From Deltaproteobacteria bacterium (GTDB lineage: Bacteria; Desulfobacterota_B; Binatia; Binatales; Binataceae), in assembly GCA_021827465.1 (NCBI GenBank), contig JAKAVX010000199.1, positions 1 through 5,640 on the forward strand: 5,640 nucleotides of DNA, read 5' to 3'. Every line of letters starts with the position of its first letter. Position 1 is the stretch's first letter. A program made the position numbers and the translations under genes. Below, piece after piece: positions 1 through 5,371 of the stretch. The notes beneath the pieces were generated by a model, which was not told where the DNA came from, ran no database searches, and saw only the letters and a list, made by a program, of their open reading frames with translations.

Positions 1-33
1 AAAAATTTGACTGCCGCTTACCTCATCGGCGGC
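1..33 (-). terminator. Possible weak intrinsic terminator after the PRPP synthetase gene
   Basis: Read on the minus strand, GCCGC (33-29) can pair with GCGGC (17-13) around an 11-base loop that contains the stop codon, and a T-rich run (8-4 is TTTTT within AAATTTTT) follows after a few bases. The stem is only five base pairs and the tract is at the window edge, so this is a weak candidate. Confidence 0.3.
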
Positions 34-961
34 CCAGGAGCCGGCTCATCGACTCCCCGGCGTTCAGCCGCCTCACTGTCTCAGCCAGCAGCGGCGCGAG
101 GCTCACCACCTTCAGCGGCAGCAAACCGTGCTCCGGCATCGGGAGACTGTCAGTGACCACGACGCGTTTGAGCGGCAAAGCTGAAAGCCGACGAATCGCG
201 GGGCCCACCAGTAAGGCGTGGCTGGCGACGACGGTGATCTCGCGCAGACTTCCGGCGGCGATCAGGGCTGCCGCGGCGGCCTCGATAGTGCTGCCGGTTG
301 ATACCATATCGTCCACGATCACCGGCACGCGTCCGGCGACCTCGCCGACAATCCCGCGCACCCTTACTTCTTCGCCGCTGAGGCGGGTCTTGTGGGCAAT
401 GGCGATAGGCCGGCGCAGCGACTCCGCGTAGCGCTCGGCGAGCTTAACCGCTCCCAGGTCCGGCGCAACGATTACGCTCTTGTCGGTGACCAGTTCCTCA
501 ATCGCGTTGGCCAGTAATGACACCGCGCTCAAGTGCTCCAATGGGATGCCGAAGAATCCTTCGAGCGAAACGGTGTGAAGGTCGACGGCGACAATGCGCT
601 CGAAGCCGGCAACTCCCAGCGCGTCGGCCACCACGCGCGCGCCGATCGCCTCCCGCCCCCTTGCCCGGCGATCTTGCCGCGCATATCCGAGGTACGGAAC
701 GACCGCGGTGAGACGGGCTGCGCCCGCCCTCCGGCTGGCGTCAGCGAGGAAGAGCAATTCCATCAGGTGACCGTCCACCGGCGGACCCGTAGGCTGGACC
801 AGGTAGACGTCGCAGCCGCGCACGCTCTCCTGGATTTCGGCATGCAGCTCGCCGTCGGGAAAACGGTCCAGAACGCAGCGGCAGACCCGGGTTCCGAGCC
901 TTGCGGCGACCGAGTCTGCCAGCGACGGGTTTCCGGAGCCGGCTAGAATGACGAGCTTCAT
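23..961 (-). CDS. prs: Ribose-phosphate pyrophosphokinase (PRPP synthetase) homologue, divergent
   Basis: It should transfer pyrophosphate from ATP to ribose 5-phosphate, giving PRPP for purine, pyrimidine, NAD, His and Trp synthesis in the cytoplasm. The 312-residue length is typical of the family. Visible motifs: FPDGE at 34-38 and ARQDRR at 94-99 (ATP site), DLH at 127-129 (the His matches the catalytic His of class I enzymes) followed by GFF, a K-T-R triplet at 191-193 where class I enzymes have conserved Lys and Arg, and the PRPP loop VDDMVSTGST at 216-225. The loop (STGST) and the DLH segment differ from the usual class I forms (D-T-G/A-G-T and QGFFD), so this may be a paralogue rather than the housekeeping copy. 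The ATG at 961 is chosen because MKLVILAG matches the family N-terminus; a TTG at 988 would add nine residues but has no ribosome site. It is divergent from the reductase gene. Family assignment is secure; the specific role is inferred. Confidence 0.93.
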   Translation of the reverse strand: MKLVILAGSGNPSLADSVAARLGTRVCRCVLDRFPDGELHAEIQESVRGCDVYLVQPTGPPVDGHLMELLFLADASRRAGAARLTAVVPYLGYARQDRRARGREAIGARVVADALGVAGFERIVAVDLHTVSLEGFFGIPLEHLSAVSLLANAIEELVTDKSVIVAPDLGAVKLAERYAESLRRPIAIAHKTRLSGEEVRVRGIVGEVAGRVPVIVDDMVSTGSTIEAAAAALIAAGSLREITVVASHALLVGPAIRRLSALPLKRVVVTDSLPMPEHGLLPLKVVSLAPLLAETVRRLNAGESMSRLLGRR

Positions 962-1218
962 GTCGGTCCGCTCACATACGTTCGGCAATCATTCATTTGC
1001 TGTCATCTAGCAGCATTGGCCATGCCACAAATGATTAGCGCGACGCAACCCAAGCTTGGCGCAAGCGCGACATCAAACCGCTTAGCCCGGATTCGGAAGT
1101 GATGCTGATGGATACAGCTACGAACCCGATGGAAGCAGTGGCGAAGGGCGCAATTGCGCAGAAATAGGCGTGCTTCCGGTCTTCTGAATGGCACGAACCG
1201 TGAAAAGGTAAGATCCGG
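962..1218. promoter_or_regulatory. Divergent intergenic region between PRPP synthetase and ribonucleotide reductase genes
   Basis: These 257 bases must hold the promoters of both divergent genes. The stretch 985-1040 is more A/T-rich than its surroundings and carries nested inverted repeats: CATTTG (994-999) with CAAATG (1028-1033), TGCTG (998-1002) with CAGCA (1011-1015), and TGGC (1017-1020) with GCCA (1024-1027). I see no clear -35/-10 pair, no B12 box of a cobalamin riboswitch and no NrdR-box pair. No conserved protein is evident on either strand apart from two mini-ORFs abutting the gene starts. Confidence 0.5.
1205..1208 (+). promoter_or_regulatory. Ribosome binding site of the ribonucleotide reductase gene
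   Basis: AAGG lies ten bases before the ATG at 1219. An in-frame TGA at 1201-1203 rules out any earlier in-frame start, so this modest site goes with the chosen start. Confidence 0.5.
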
Positions 1219-2952
1219 ATGGCCAGATTTTCAGAAAATGCGCTGACCGTTCTCCAGCAACGTTATCTACGCCGGGACGAGAGCGGTCATACAATCGAAG
1301 ACCCGGACGGGATGCTGCGGCGCGTGGCCGAGGCGGTGGCAGCTCCTGCCCGCGACTTCGGCGAGCATCCCGGGTACTGGGAGGAGCGGTTTTTCCAACG
1401 GCTGAACGCTCTTGAGTTTCTTCCTAATTCGCCGGCGCTGATGAACGCGGGAGTGCCCAACGGGCAGCTCGCGGCATGCTTCGTACTGCCGTTGCACGAT
1501 GACCTCGACTCAATCTTCGGCGCACTCGCGCTGGCGGCGCGAATTCAGCAAAGCGGCGGAGGCGTCGGTTTTTCGTTCAGTGAGCTTAGACCGGCCGGCG
1601 GCCAAGTCCGCTCCACCGGGGGAGTGAGCTCCGGCCCGCTGTCGTTCATGGAACTGTTCAATCATGCGACTACCGTCATCCGTTCCGGCGGCAGGCGGCG
1701 CGGCGCGAACATGGCGGTGCTTCGAGTCGAGCACCCGGACATCCGCGAGTTCATCAACGCGAAGCTCGTTCCACACGCGCTTGAGAATTTTAACCTCTCA
1801 GTGGGAATCACCAACGAATTCCTTCGCGCGCTTGACGCGGGCGCCAAGTTCGCGCTGCGAAATCAGCGCACGAGGCTGCCGATGGCCACCGTAGATGCGC
1901 GCGCCCTATTCGACGCTATGGTGGACGCTGCGCACGACTCAGGCGACCCGGGACTGCTTTTCCTCGACGAGATCAATCGTCACAATCCGACGCCGGCGCT
2001 GGGCCGGATTGAGGCCACGAACCCTTGCGGCGAGCAACCGCTGTTGCCTTACGAATCTTGCACGCTCGGCTCGATCAACCTCGCGGCTTTTGCCCGAGAG
2101 GCGGATGTCGATTGGGAGCGCCTGCGCGAGGCGATCCACGACGCCGTGGTCTTTCTCGACAATCTTATCGAAGCATCCCATTACCCGGCCAAGGAGATCG
2201 AGTCGGCAACGCGGCGGAGCCGCAAGATCGGACTCGGCGTGATGGGGCTCGCCGATCTGCTGGCAGCGCTCGGTATTCCGTATGATTCCGATGAAGCGGT
2301 GGCGTTGGGCGAACGGATCGCCGTGGCGCTTACGCGCGAGGCGCGAGTCAAGTCGATCGAGCTTGGCGCGCGGCGCGGCTCGTTTCCGGCGTTGTCCGAA
2401 AGCATCTGGCCTGCCCAGGGCATTCGTACGCTGCGCAATGCGGCCGTAACCTGTGTCGCGCCGACCGGCACGCTGAGCCTGCTTGCGGGATGCTCGAGCG
2501 GGATTGAGCCCTTTTTCGCGCTCGCCAGCGTCAGGCGTGCGCTGGACGGGCGCACCTTGACGGAGGTCAATCACGCGGCGCTTGATGCGCTCAAAGCGTT
2601 GGGCCCCAGCGGCCTTCGCGCGGTCAAAGAGATTTGCGAGCACGGCTCCATGCGAATGGTCCCAGGGATACCCGAAAAGCTTAAGCGGCGCTTTCCGATC
2701 GCGCTGGAGTTGCATCCGCTCGACCATGTTCGGATGCAGGCCGCCTTCCAGAGGCATGTCGATGCAGCCGTTTCCAAAACGGTCAATCTGCCGGTAACCG
2801 CTTCGGTGGACGATGTGCGGGAAGTCTTCGACGCGGCGCGAAGGCTCAAGCTCAAGGGCGTTACGGTTTACCGCTACGGTTCCAAATCAACTCAGGCGCT
2901 TTCGCTGGTTAACGATGAACGCGCCCCCGATTGCCGCGAGTGCGCGGTGTGA
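1219..2952 (+). CDS. nrdJ: Adenosylcobalamin-dependent (class II) ribonucleotide reductase
   Basis: It reduces ribonucleotides to deoxyribonucleotides using a thiyl radical generated from adenosylcobalamin, so it works with or without oxygen. Landmarks: FLPNSPALMNAG at 67-78, Cys87 in LAACFVLP (first redox Cys), QQSGGGVGFSFSELRP at 110-125, RRGANMAVLRVEHPDIREFI at 160-179, the active-site NPCGEQ at 268-273 (Asn268, thiyl Cys270, Glu272), Cys281 in YESC (second redox Cys), and APTGTLSLLAGCSSGIEP at 414-431 (substrate-binding loop). The C-terminus ends in CREC (Cys572, Cys575), likely the pair that re-reduces the active site. At 577 residues it is short; there is no N-terminal ATP-cone before the core, so overall ATP/dATP on-off control by that domain is not expected. 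All core residues are intact. The class II assignment rests on overall resemblance to NrdJ and on no class I-type small subunit or class III activase gene being visible here. It is divergent from the PRPP synthetase gene. Confidence 0.95.
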   Translation: MARFSENALTVLQQRYLRRDESGHTIEDPDGMLRRVAEAVAAPARDFGEHPGYWEERFFQRLNALEFLPNSPALMNAGVPNGQLAACFVLPLHDDLDSIFGALALAARIQQSGGGVGFSFSELRPAGGQVRSTGGVSSGPLSFMELFNHATTVIRSGGRRRGANMAVLRVEHPDIREFINAKLVPHALENFNLSVGITNEFLRALDAGAKFALRNQRTRLPMATVDARALFDAMVDAAHDSGDPGLLFLDEINRHNPTPALGRIEATNPCGEQPLLPYESCTLGSINLAAFAREADVDWERLREAIHDAVVFLDNLIEASHYPAKEIESATRRSRKIGLGVMGLADLLAALGIPYDSDEAVALGERIAVALTREARVKSIELGARRGSFPALSESIWPAQGIRTLRNAAVTCVAPTGTLSLLAGCSSGIEPFFALASVRRALDGRTLTEVNHAALDALKALGPSGLRAVKEICEHGSMRMVPGIPEKLKRRFPIALELHPLDHVRMQAAFQRHVDAAVSKTVNLPVTASVDDVREVFDAARRLKLKGVTVYRYGSKSTQALSLVNDERAPDCRECAV

Positions 2953-3040
2953 CTGCCGTGACGCGGCAGGATCGCAGCGATGCCGGTACGCCGGCCGCGT
3001 GGCCATAAGAGATGCGCCTCGGCGCTGCACTTCGGCGCCG
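2953..3040 (+). other. Run of GC-rich stem-loops after the reductase gene
   Basis: Three potential hairpins follow the reductase stop codon: CTGCCG (2953-2958) with CGGCAG (2964-2969) around a five-base loop, starting right after TGA; GCCGG (2982-2986) with CCGGC (2991-2995) around TACG; and CGGCGC (3020-3025) with GCGCCG (3035-3040) around nine bases. GCGCC at 3014-3018 offers an alternative partner for GGCGC at 3021-3025. None is followed by a T-run, so they are not standard intrinsic terminators; they could protect the mRNA 3' end or assist Rho-dependent termination. Folding is predicted only by eye. Confidence 0.45.
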
Positions 3041-3069
3041 CGCGGGGCGCGAGATTGTGGCTAGCTTAC

Positions 3070-3074
3070 GAGGG
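3070..3074 (+). promoter_or_regulatory. Ribosome binding site of the small 60-codon gene
   Basis: GAGGG sits eight bases before the ATG at 3083, a near-ideal arrangement. It is the main reason for treating the following short frame as a real gene. Confidence 0.65.
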
Positions 3075-3082
3075 TTAACAGC

Positions 3083-3265
3083 ATGCCGGTGAACGTCGTT
3101 AAAACGTATGAAGATGAGATCGCATGGGAACGCGCTAAGGCTCGAGCCCGCGAGCAGTATCCCGATGCGACCGGAGAGCGCTTCTACAGAATCGTGATGG
3201 CGATCTATAAGAAGATGACTCACTATCGCCCGCATTCCAGGCACCGCTCCGAGCACGGATGTTGA
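3083..3265 (+). CDS. Small helical protein of unknown function, phage-protein-like
   Basis: This is a 60-residue product with no firm function. The first 48 residues are rich in charged residues and look mainly helical: a V-K-T start (residues 5-8), a DE.AWERAKA segment (11-21), a YPD turn (26-28), then FYRIVMAIYKKM (34-45). A short basic and His-rich tail (RPHSRHRSEHGC, 49-60) ends in a single Cys. The pattern of K-T, acidic W-x-x-A-K, then Y/F-x-x-V-x-x-I-Y-K-x-M recalls short proteins I associate with phages and metagenomic viral contigs, but this is from memory and unconfirmed. No signal peptide or membrane segment is seen. It has its own ribosome site, lies 130 bases after the reductase gene and converges on the DksA-like gene. 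It may be cotranscribed with the reductase or be a remnant of a mobile element. Confidence 0.65.
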   Translation: MPVNVVKTYEDEIAWERAKARAREQYPDATGERFYRIVMAIYKKMTHYRPHSRHRSEHGC

Positions 3266-3504
3266 GCAGCCGCCGCCCAACTCAAAACTCGGCAAGGCAC
3301 GGATAAACCTAGTCGGGCGCCGAGGGACGGCGAGCGAGGTATGTGCCTGCACCGCGCTGTGAGAAAGAAAATCGTAGCGCGCTTCGATGCCCGGTTGATC
3401 ACGATAGTGAGGATCGGACCCACATCTCCAACGCCTACCATATAGCGAAATAGCGCAAGCGCGGTTTAATGGCGACAACTAGAGGGTGAACCGTCGGTGA
3501 TCGC
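3266..3504. other. Noncoding spacer between convergent genes, with an imperfect hairpin
   Basis: I see no convincing gene in these 239 bases. The stretch 3292-3350 can fold: AGGCAC (3295-3300) with GTGCCT (3343-3348), extended by GC (3292-3293) with GC (3349-3350) past one bulged base; ACCT (3307-3310) with AGGT (3337-3340); and TCGG (3313-3316) with CCGA (3320-3323) at the tip. An interrupted palindrome around AGCGCGCT lies near 3372-3387. There is no T-run of terminator type on either strand. Transcripts from both sides must end here, or read through into antisense. Confidence 0.4.
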
Positions 3505-4092
3505 TCAACCGGATCGCTTCTTTTGCGAGCGCGCGCGCCTCTTCTTTCGTCCCGGGGCCGATTCTGTTGGTTCCTCGGGCCCAAAAGGCCGTTGAAAGTG
3601 GACAGTCGCTTCTTCTTCCGGTCCGGTACTGCGGTATTCGCGTTCCGAAGATTCCTCCATCTCTTCGGGCAAGGTCCATTGCTGATCGTAGGGCGGGATC
3701 GTCGCGCCTTCGCCCCACCCGCGCTTCGCGCGATTGCGCTTTTCCTGACAATCGACGCAGTACGCGGCAAACGGGAGCGCAATTAGACGCTCGATAGGAA
3801 TCGGCTCGTGGCATCCCAGGCACGCGCCGTACTTACCGGCATCGAGCCGCGCAAGTGCTTCGTCAACGAACCGCAGTTTTTCCTCCTGACGCGCGATCAG
3901 CCCGGCGTGCGTTTCGACATCGGCGGTAGAGCGCGCCGCATCCATCTCGTCCGCAGGTGGAGGCTCGGCCTCCTGTTCCTGGTCGCGCCGGAACTCTTTG
4001 ACTCGCTCATAGGTCTCGTCGCGAAGCCGTACGAGCATATTTCTCACCATCTCGCGGCGCCCGCCATCAGTGTTTATCGGTTCAGGTACCAT
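3505..4092 (-). CDS. TraR/DksA-family C4 zinc-finger protein with long C-terminal tail
   Basis: Family members bind in the secondary channel of RNA polymerase and, with ppGpp, adjust transcription during starvation or stress. A charged, probably coiled-coil region spans about 13-88. At its bend lies DEMDAA (48-53), matching the D-x-x-D-x-A tip motif of E. coli DksA (Asp71, Asp74, Ala76). The zinc finger has Cys91, Cys94, Cys112 and Cys115 (CLGC and CVDC), with the typical P.ERL and LPFAAYC spacing between them. Unlike the 151-residue E. coli protein, some 80 residues follow the last Cys: an acidic Pro/Glu-rich part (about 138-178) and a strongly basic end (GRKKRRARSQKKRSG, 181-195). The ATG at 4092 has AAAAGG at 4107-4102, nine bases upstream, and an in-frame stop upstream at 4111-4113. 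The tip motif suggests a polymerase-active protein; this is inferred. Confidence 0.88.
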   Translation of the reverse strand: MVPEPINTDGGRREMVRNMLVRLRDETYERVKEFRRDQEQEAEPPPADEMDAARSTADVETHAGLIARQEEKLRFVDEALARLDAGKYGACLGCHEPIPIERLIALPFAAYCVDCQEKRNRAKRGWGEGATIPPYDQQWTLPEEMEESSEREYRSTGPEEEATVHFQRPFGPEEPTESAPGRKKRRARSQKKRSG

Positions 4093-4101
4093 ATCTTTGG
4101 G

Positions 4102-4107
4102 CCTTTT
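4102..4107 (-). promoter_or_regulatory. Ribosome binding site of the DksA-like gene
   Basis: On the minus strand AAAAGG lies nine bases before the ATG at 4092. It supports this start over the internal Met at residue 15. Confidence 0.55.
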
Positions 4108-4148
4108 TGATCAACGACCTTCAACAGGCTTAATCGCAGTCTCTCGGC

Positions 4149-4186
4149 TCCGGCTCGCTGCAGCCGGATTCGGCGTGACTTCGCCG
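4149..4186 (-). other. Two tandem hairpins upstream of the DksA-like gene
   Basis: TCCGGCT (4149-4155) pairs perfectly with AGCCGGA (4162-4168) around six bases, and CGGCG (4171-4175) pairs with CGCCG (4182-4186) around TGACTT. Only two bases separate the stems. They lie between the CBS gene and the DksA-like gene, with no T-run after them on the minus strand. They may form part of a 5' leader, a processing site or an attenuator; role unknown. Confidence 0.4.
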
Positions 4187-4208
4187 GGCTGACGATTCGC
4201 ATGCGCTT

Positions 4209-4254
4209 GGTACGGGCGGATGGCGTCAACAAGCCAGCCACCCGCCCTTATACC
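4209..4254 (-). terminator. Long stem-loop just after the CBS-protein gene, possible terminator
   Basis: Arms GGGCGG (4214-4219) and CCGCCC (4242-4247), continued inward by TGGC (4221-4224) with GCCA (4237-4240) after one A/C mismatch, and outward by GGTA (4209-4212) with TACC (4251-4254) across a small internal loop, make a strong hairpin with a 12-base loop. It lies 28 bases beyond the CBS stop codon. There is no T-tract on the minus-strand 3' side, so intrinsic termination is doubtful; a 3'-end protecting or Rho-assisted role is as likely. Confidence 0.45.
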
Positions 4255-4282
4255 GAGGCGATTCAGGACAAGCACGCGCCGT

Positions 4283-4771
4283 CTACGATGCGACGGTCAT
4301 TTCCGGCGACGCCCGGCGCTCAGAAACGGACGCCAGCGTTTCCGACACGCTTTCCCCGGTGACCTGCACGCGCCTGCCCATCGCTGCTTGACGCCGCGCC
4401 TCGCGGGCGATGTCATCGAGCGAGAGTATCCCGACCAGATGCTCGTTCGGATCAAGCACCGGAAGCCGTCTCACCCGATTGTCGCGCATCAGCGCTTCGG
4501 CCTGGCTGATACCGTCACTGGCGTGACAGAAGATCACTTTGTGTGCCATCGCCGTACCAACCGGGATGGCCCAGAGCTGCTTGCCCTGGGTGTACGCGGC
4601 CATAGCGATGTCGCGGTCGGTAACGATGCCAACTACGCTGCCGTCGCCGTTGGCGCTGACGATCGGAACGCAACCGCAGTCGAATTCCCACATCAGCTCG
4701 GCGGCGCGATTGAGGGGGTCCGTCTCGGTACAAACCTTCACCTCACGCGTCATTATTTGCTCGACTTTCAC
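4283..4771 (-). CDS. Two-CBS-domain protein
   Basis: It is a 162-residue stand-alone CBS pair. Such proteins usually bind AMP, ATP or related nucleotides in the cleft between the two CBS motifs and act as energy-status sensors; no partner can be named here. CBS1 spans about 6-65, from IMTREV to VGIVTDRDI (47-55), the last being the typical nucleotide-contacting G-x-x-T-x-x-D segment; CBS2 spans about 72-128 and ends in VGILSLDDIA (113-122). A CxC pair sits in CBS1 (DCGC, 31-34). The C-terminal tail (129-162) is Ser/Arg-rich and unassigned. The GTG start at 4771 is preferred: GGGAGGA lies six bases upstream, and MKVEQIMT is the usual N-terminus. A longer ATG frame from 4837 overlaps the Hsp20 stop as ATGA but would add 22 residues without family character. 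It lies in the phosphoribosyltransferase-Hsp20 operon. Confidence 0.9.
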   Translation of the reverse strand: MKVEQIMTREVKVCTETDPLNRAAELMWEFDCGCVPIVSANGDGSVVGIVTDRDIAMAAYTQGKQLWAIPVGTAMAHKVIFCHASDGISQAEALMRDNRVRRLPVLDPNEHLVGILSLDDIAREARRQAAMGRRVQVTGESVSETLASVSERRASPEMTVAS

Positions 4772-4777
4772 GTTAAA

Positions 4778-4784
4778 TCCTCCC
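4778..4784 (-). promoter_or_regulatory. Strong ribosome binding site fixing the GTG start of the CBS gene
   Basis: On the minus strand GGGAGGA lies six bases before the GTG at 4771. This near-perfect Shine-Dalgarno decides for the GTG over the upstream ATG at 4837. Confidence 0.8.
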
Positions 4785-4833
4785 GCATCACTGCTCACTT
4801 CACATTCAGTAGGCGCTTTGGGCTGTACTCGCC

Positions 4834-5352
4834 TCATACGGCTTCGCTCTTTTTCTCCGTGCCGGCTTTGGGAGCCTCGACCTGGATCTTCACTTGCTTG
4901 GGAGCGGCCTCCTTGGGCATGGGCGCGGTCAGCTCCAACACGCCGTCGTGGTAGGTGGCTTTCAGGTCTTCAGCCTTGATTCCCTGCGGTAGCGGGATCG
5001 AACGCTCGAAGGACCCGTACCGGATTTCGCGTCTGAAGAAGTCCGCCTTCTTGGTCTCGCGCTTATCCTCACGGTGTCCTTTAATCGTTAAGACCCCGGC
5101 CAGGACCTTAATGTCAACGTCCTTCGGATCGATGCCCGGGAGGTCGGTGCGCACCACGAACTTGCTGTCTTGAATGAAGGATTCTATCGCCGGACGCGCC
5201 CCCGCAGACTCCCGCTCGCCGAAGAACTCGCGGTCGAAGGGCAAACGGCCGAACCAGTCGCGGTCGAAGCCAAATCTTTCGAGCATGTCATCGAACTCGC
5301 TGCGGAACCGATCCAACTCTCTCGACGGTCTCCATCTCTCAAGGAATCCCAT
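4834..5352 (-). CDS. Hsp20/alpha-crystallin small heat-shock protein
   Basis: It is an ATP-independent holdase that binds unfolding proteins and keeps them refoldable for DnaK/ClpB, usually as a large oligomer. The 172-residue chain has a Phe/Arg/Asp-rich N-terminal arm (1-50), an alpha-crystallin domain at about 54-143 with FVVRTDLPGIDPKDVDIKV (65-83), LTIKGHRE (88-95), FERSIPLP (115-122) and the hallmark A-x-x-x-D-GVLEL (132-141), then a C-terminal tail with an I-x-V anchor (IQV, 156-158) of the type that docks on neighbouring subunits, and a Lys/Glu-rich end. The ATG at 5352 has AGGGGG at 5366-5361 eight bases upstream. It starts only 19 bases after the phosphoribosyltransferase stop codon, so cotranscription is likely. 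No sigma-32 type promoter or ROSE-like thermosensor can be placed in so short a gap; heat control, if any, would act further upstream. Confidence 0.95.
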   Translation of the reverse strand: MGFLERWRPSRELDRFRSEFDDMLERFGFDRDWFGRLPFDREFFGERESAGARPAIESFIQDSKFVVRTDLPGIDPKDVDIKVLAGVLTIKGHREDKRETKKADFFRREIRYGSFERSIPLPQGIKAEDLKATYHDGVLELTAPMPKEAAPKQVKIQVEAPKAGTEKKSEAV

Positions 5353-5371
5353 TGTCTTTTCCCCCTGTCTC

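Noticed and set aside
1003..1194. Minus-strand 63-codon frame in the divergent intergenic region
   Set aside because: It would start with GTG, has no ribosome site, and would block the region where both divergent promoters must lie.
962..1218. Cobalamin riboswitch or NrdR boxes ahead of the class II reductase gene
   Set aside because: Looked for because of the B12 dependence, but no B12-box-like core or paired NrdR palindromes could be seen.
1939..2757. Long minus-strand open frame (272 codons) inside the reductase gene
   Set aside because: It lies wholly antisense to strongly conserved nrdJ coding sequence and its translation is Arg-rich and without family character, as expected of a GC-rich shadow frame.
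3223..3441. Minus-strand 72-codon frame with an ATG start in the convergent spacer
   Set aside because: The first 30 residues look somewhat protein-like, but there is no ribosome site and its end runs antisense into the small gene; not supported enough to call.
2909..3478. Minus-strand open frame of 189 codons across the spacers and the small gene
   Set aside because: It overlaps the reductase end, the hairpin spacer and the small gene antisense; no ribosome site or recognisable domain, and composition is typical of a chance frame.
4220..4954. Plus-strand 244-codon frame opposite the CBS and Hsp20 genes
   Set aside because: It is antisense to two well-identified genes, and its translation has no recognisable domain.
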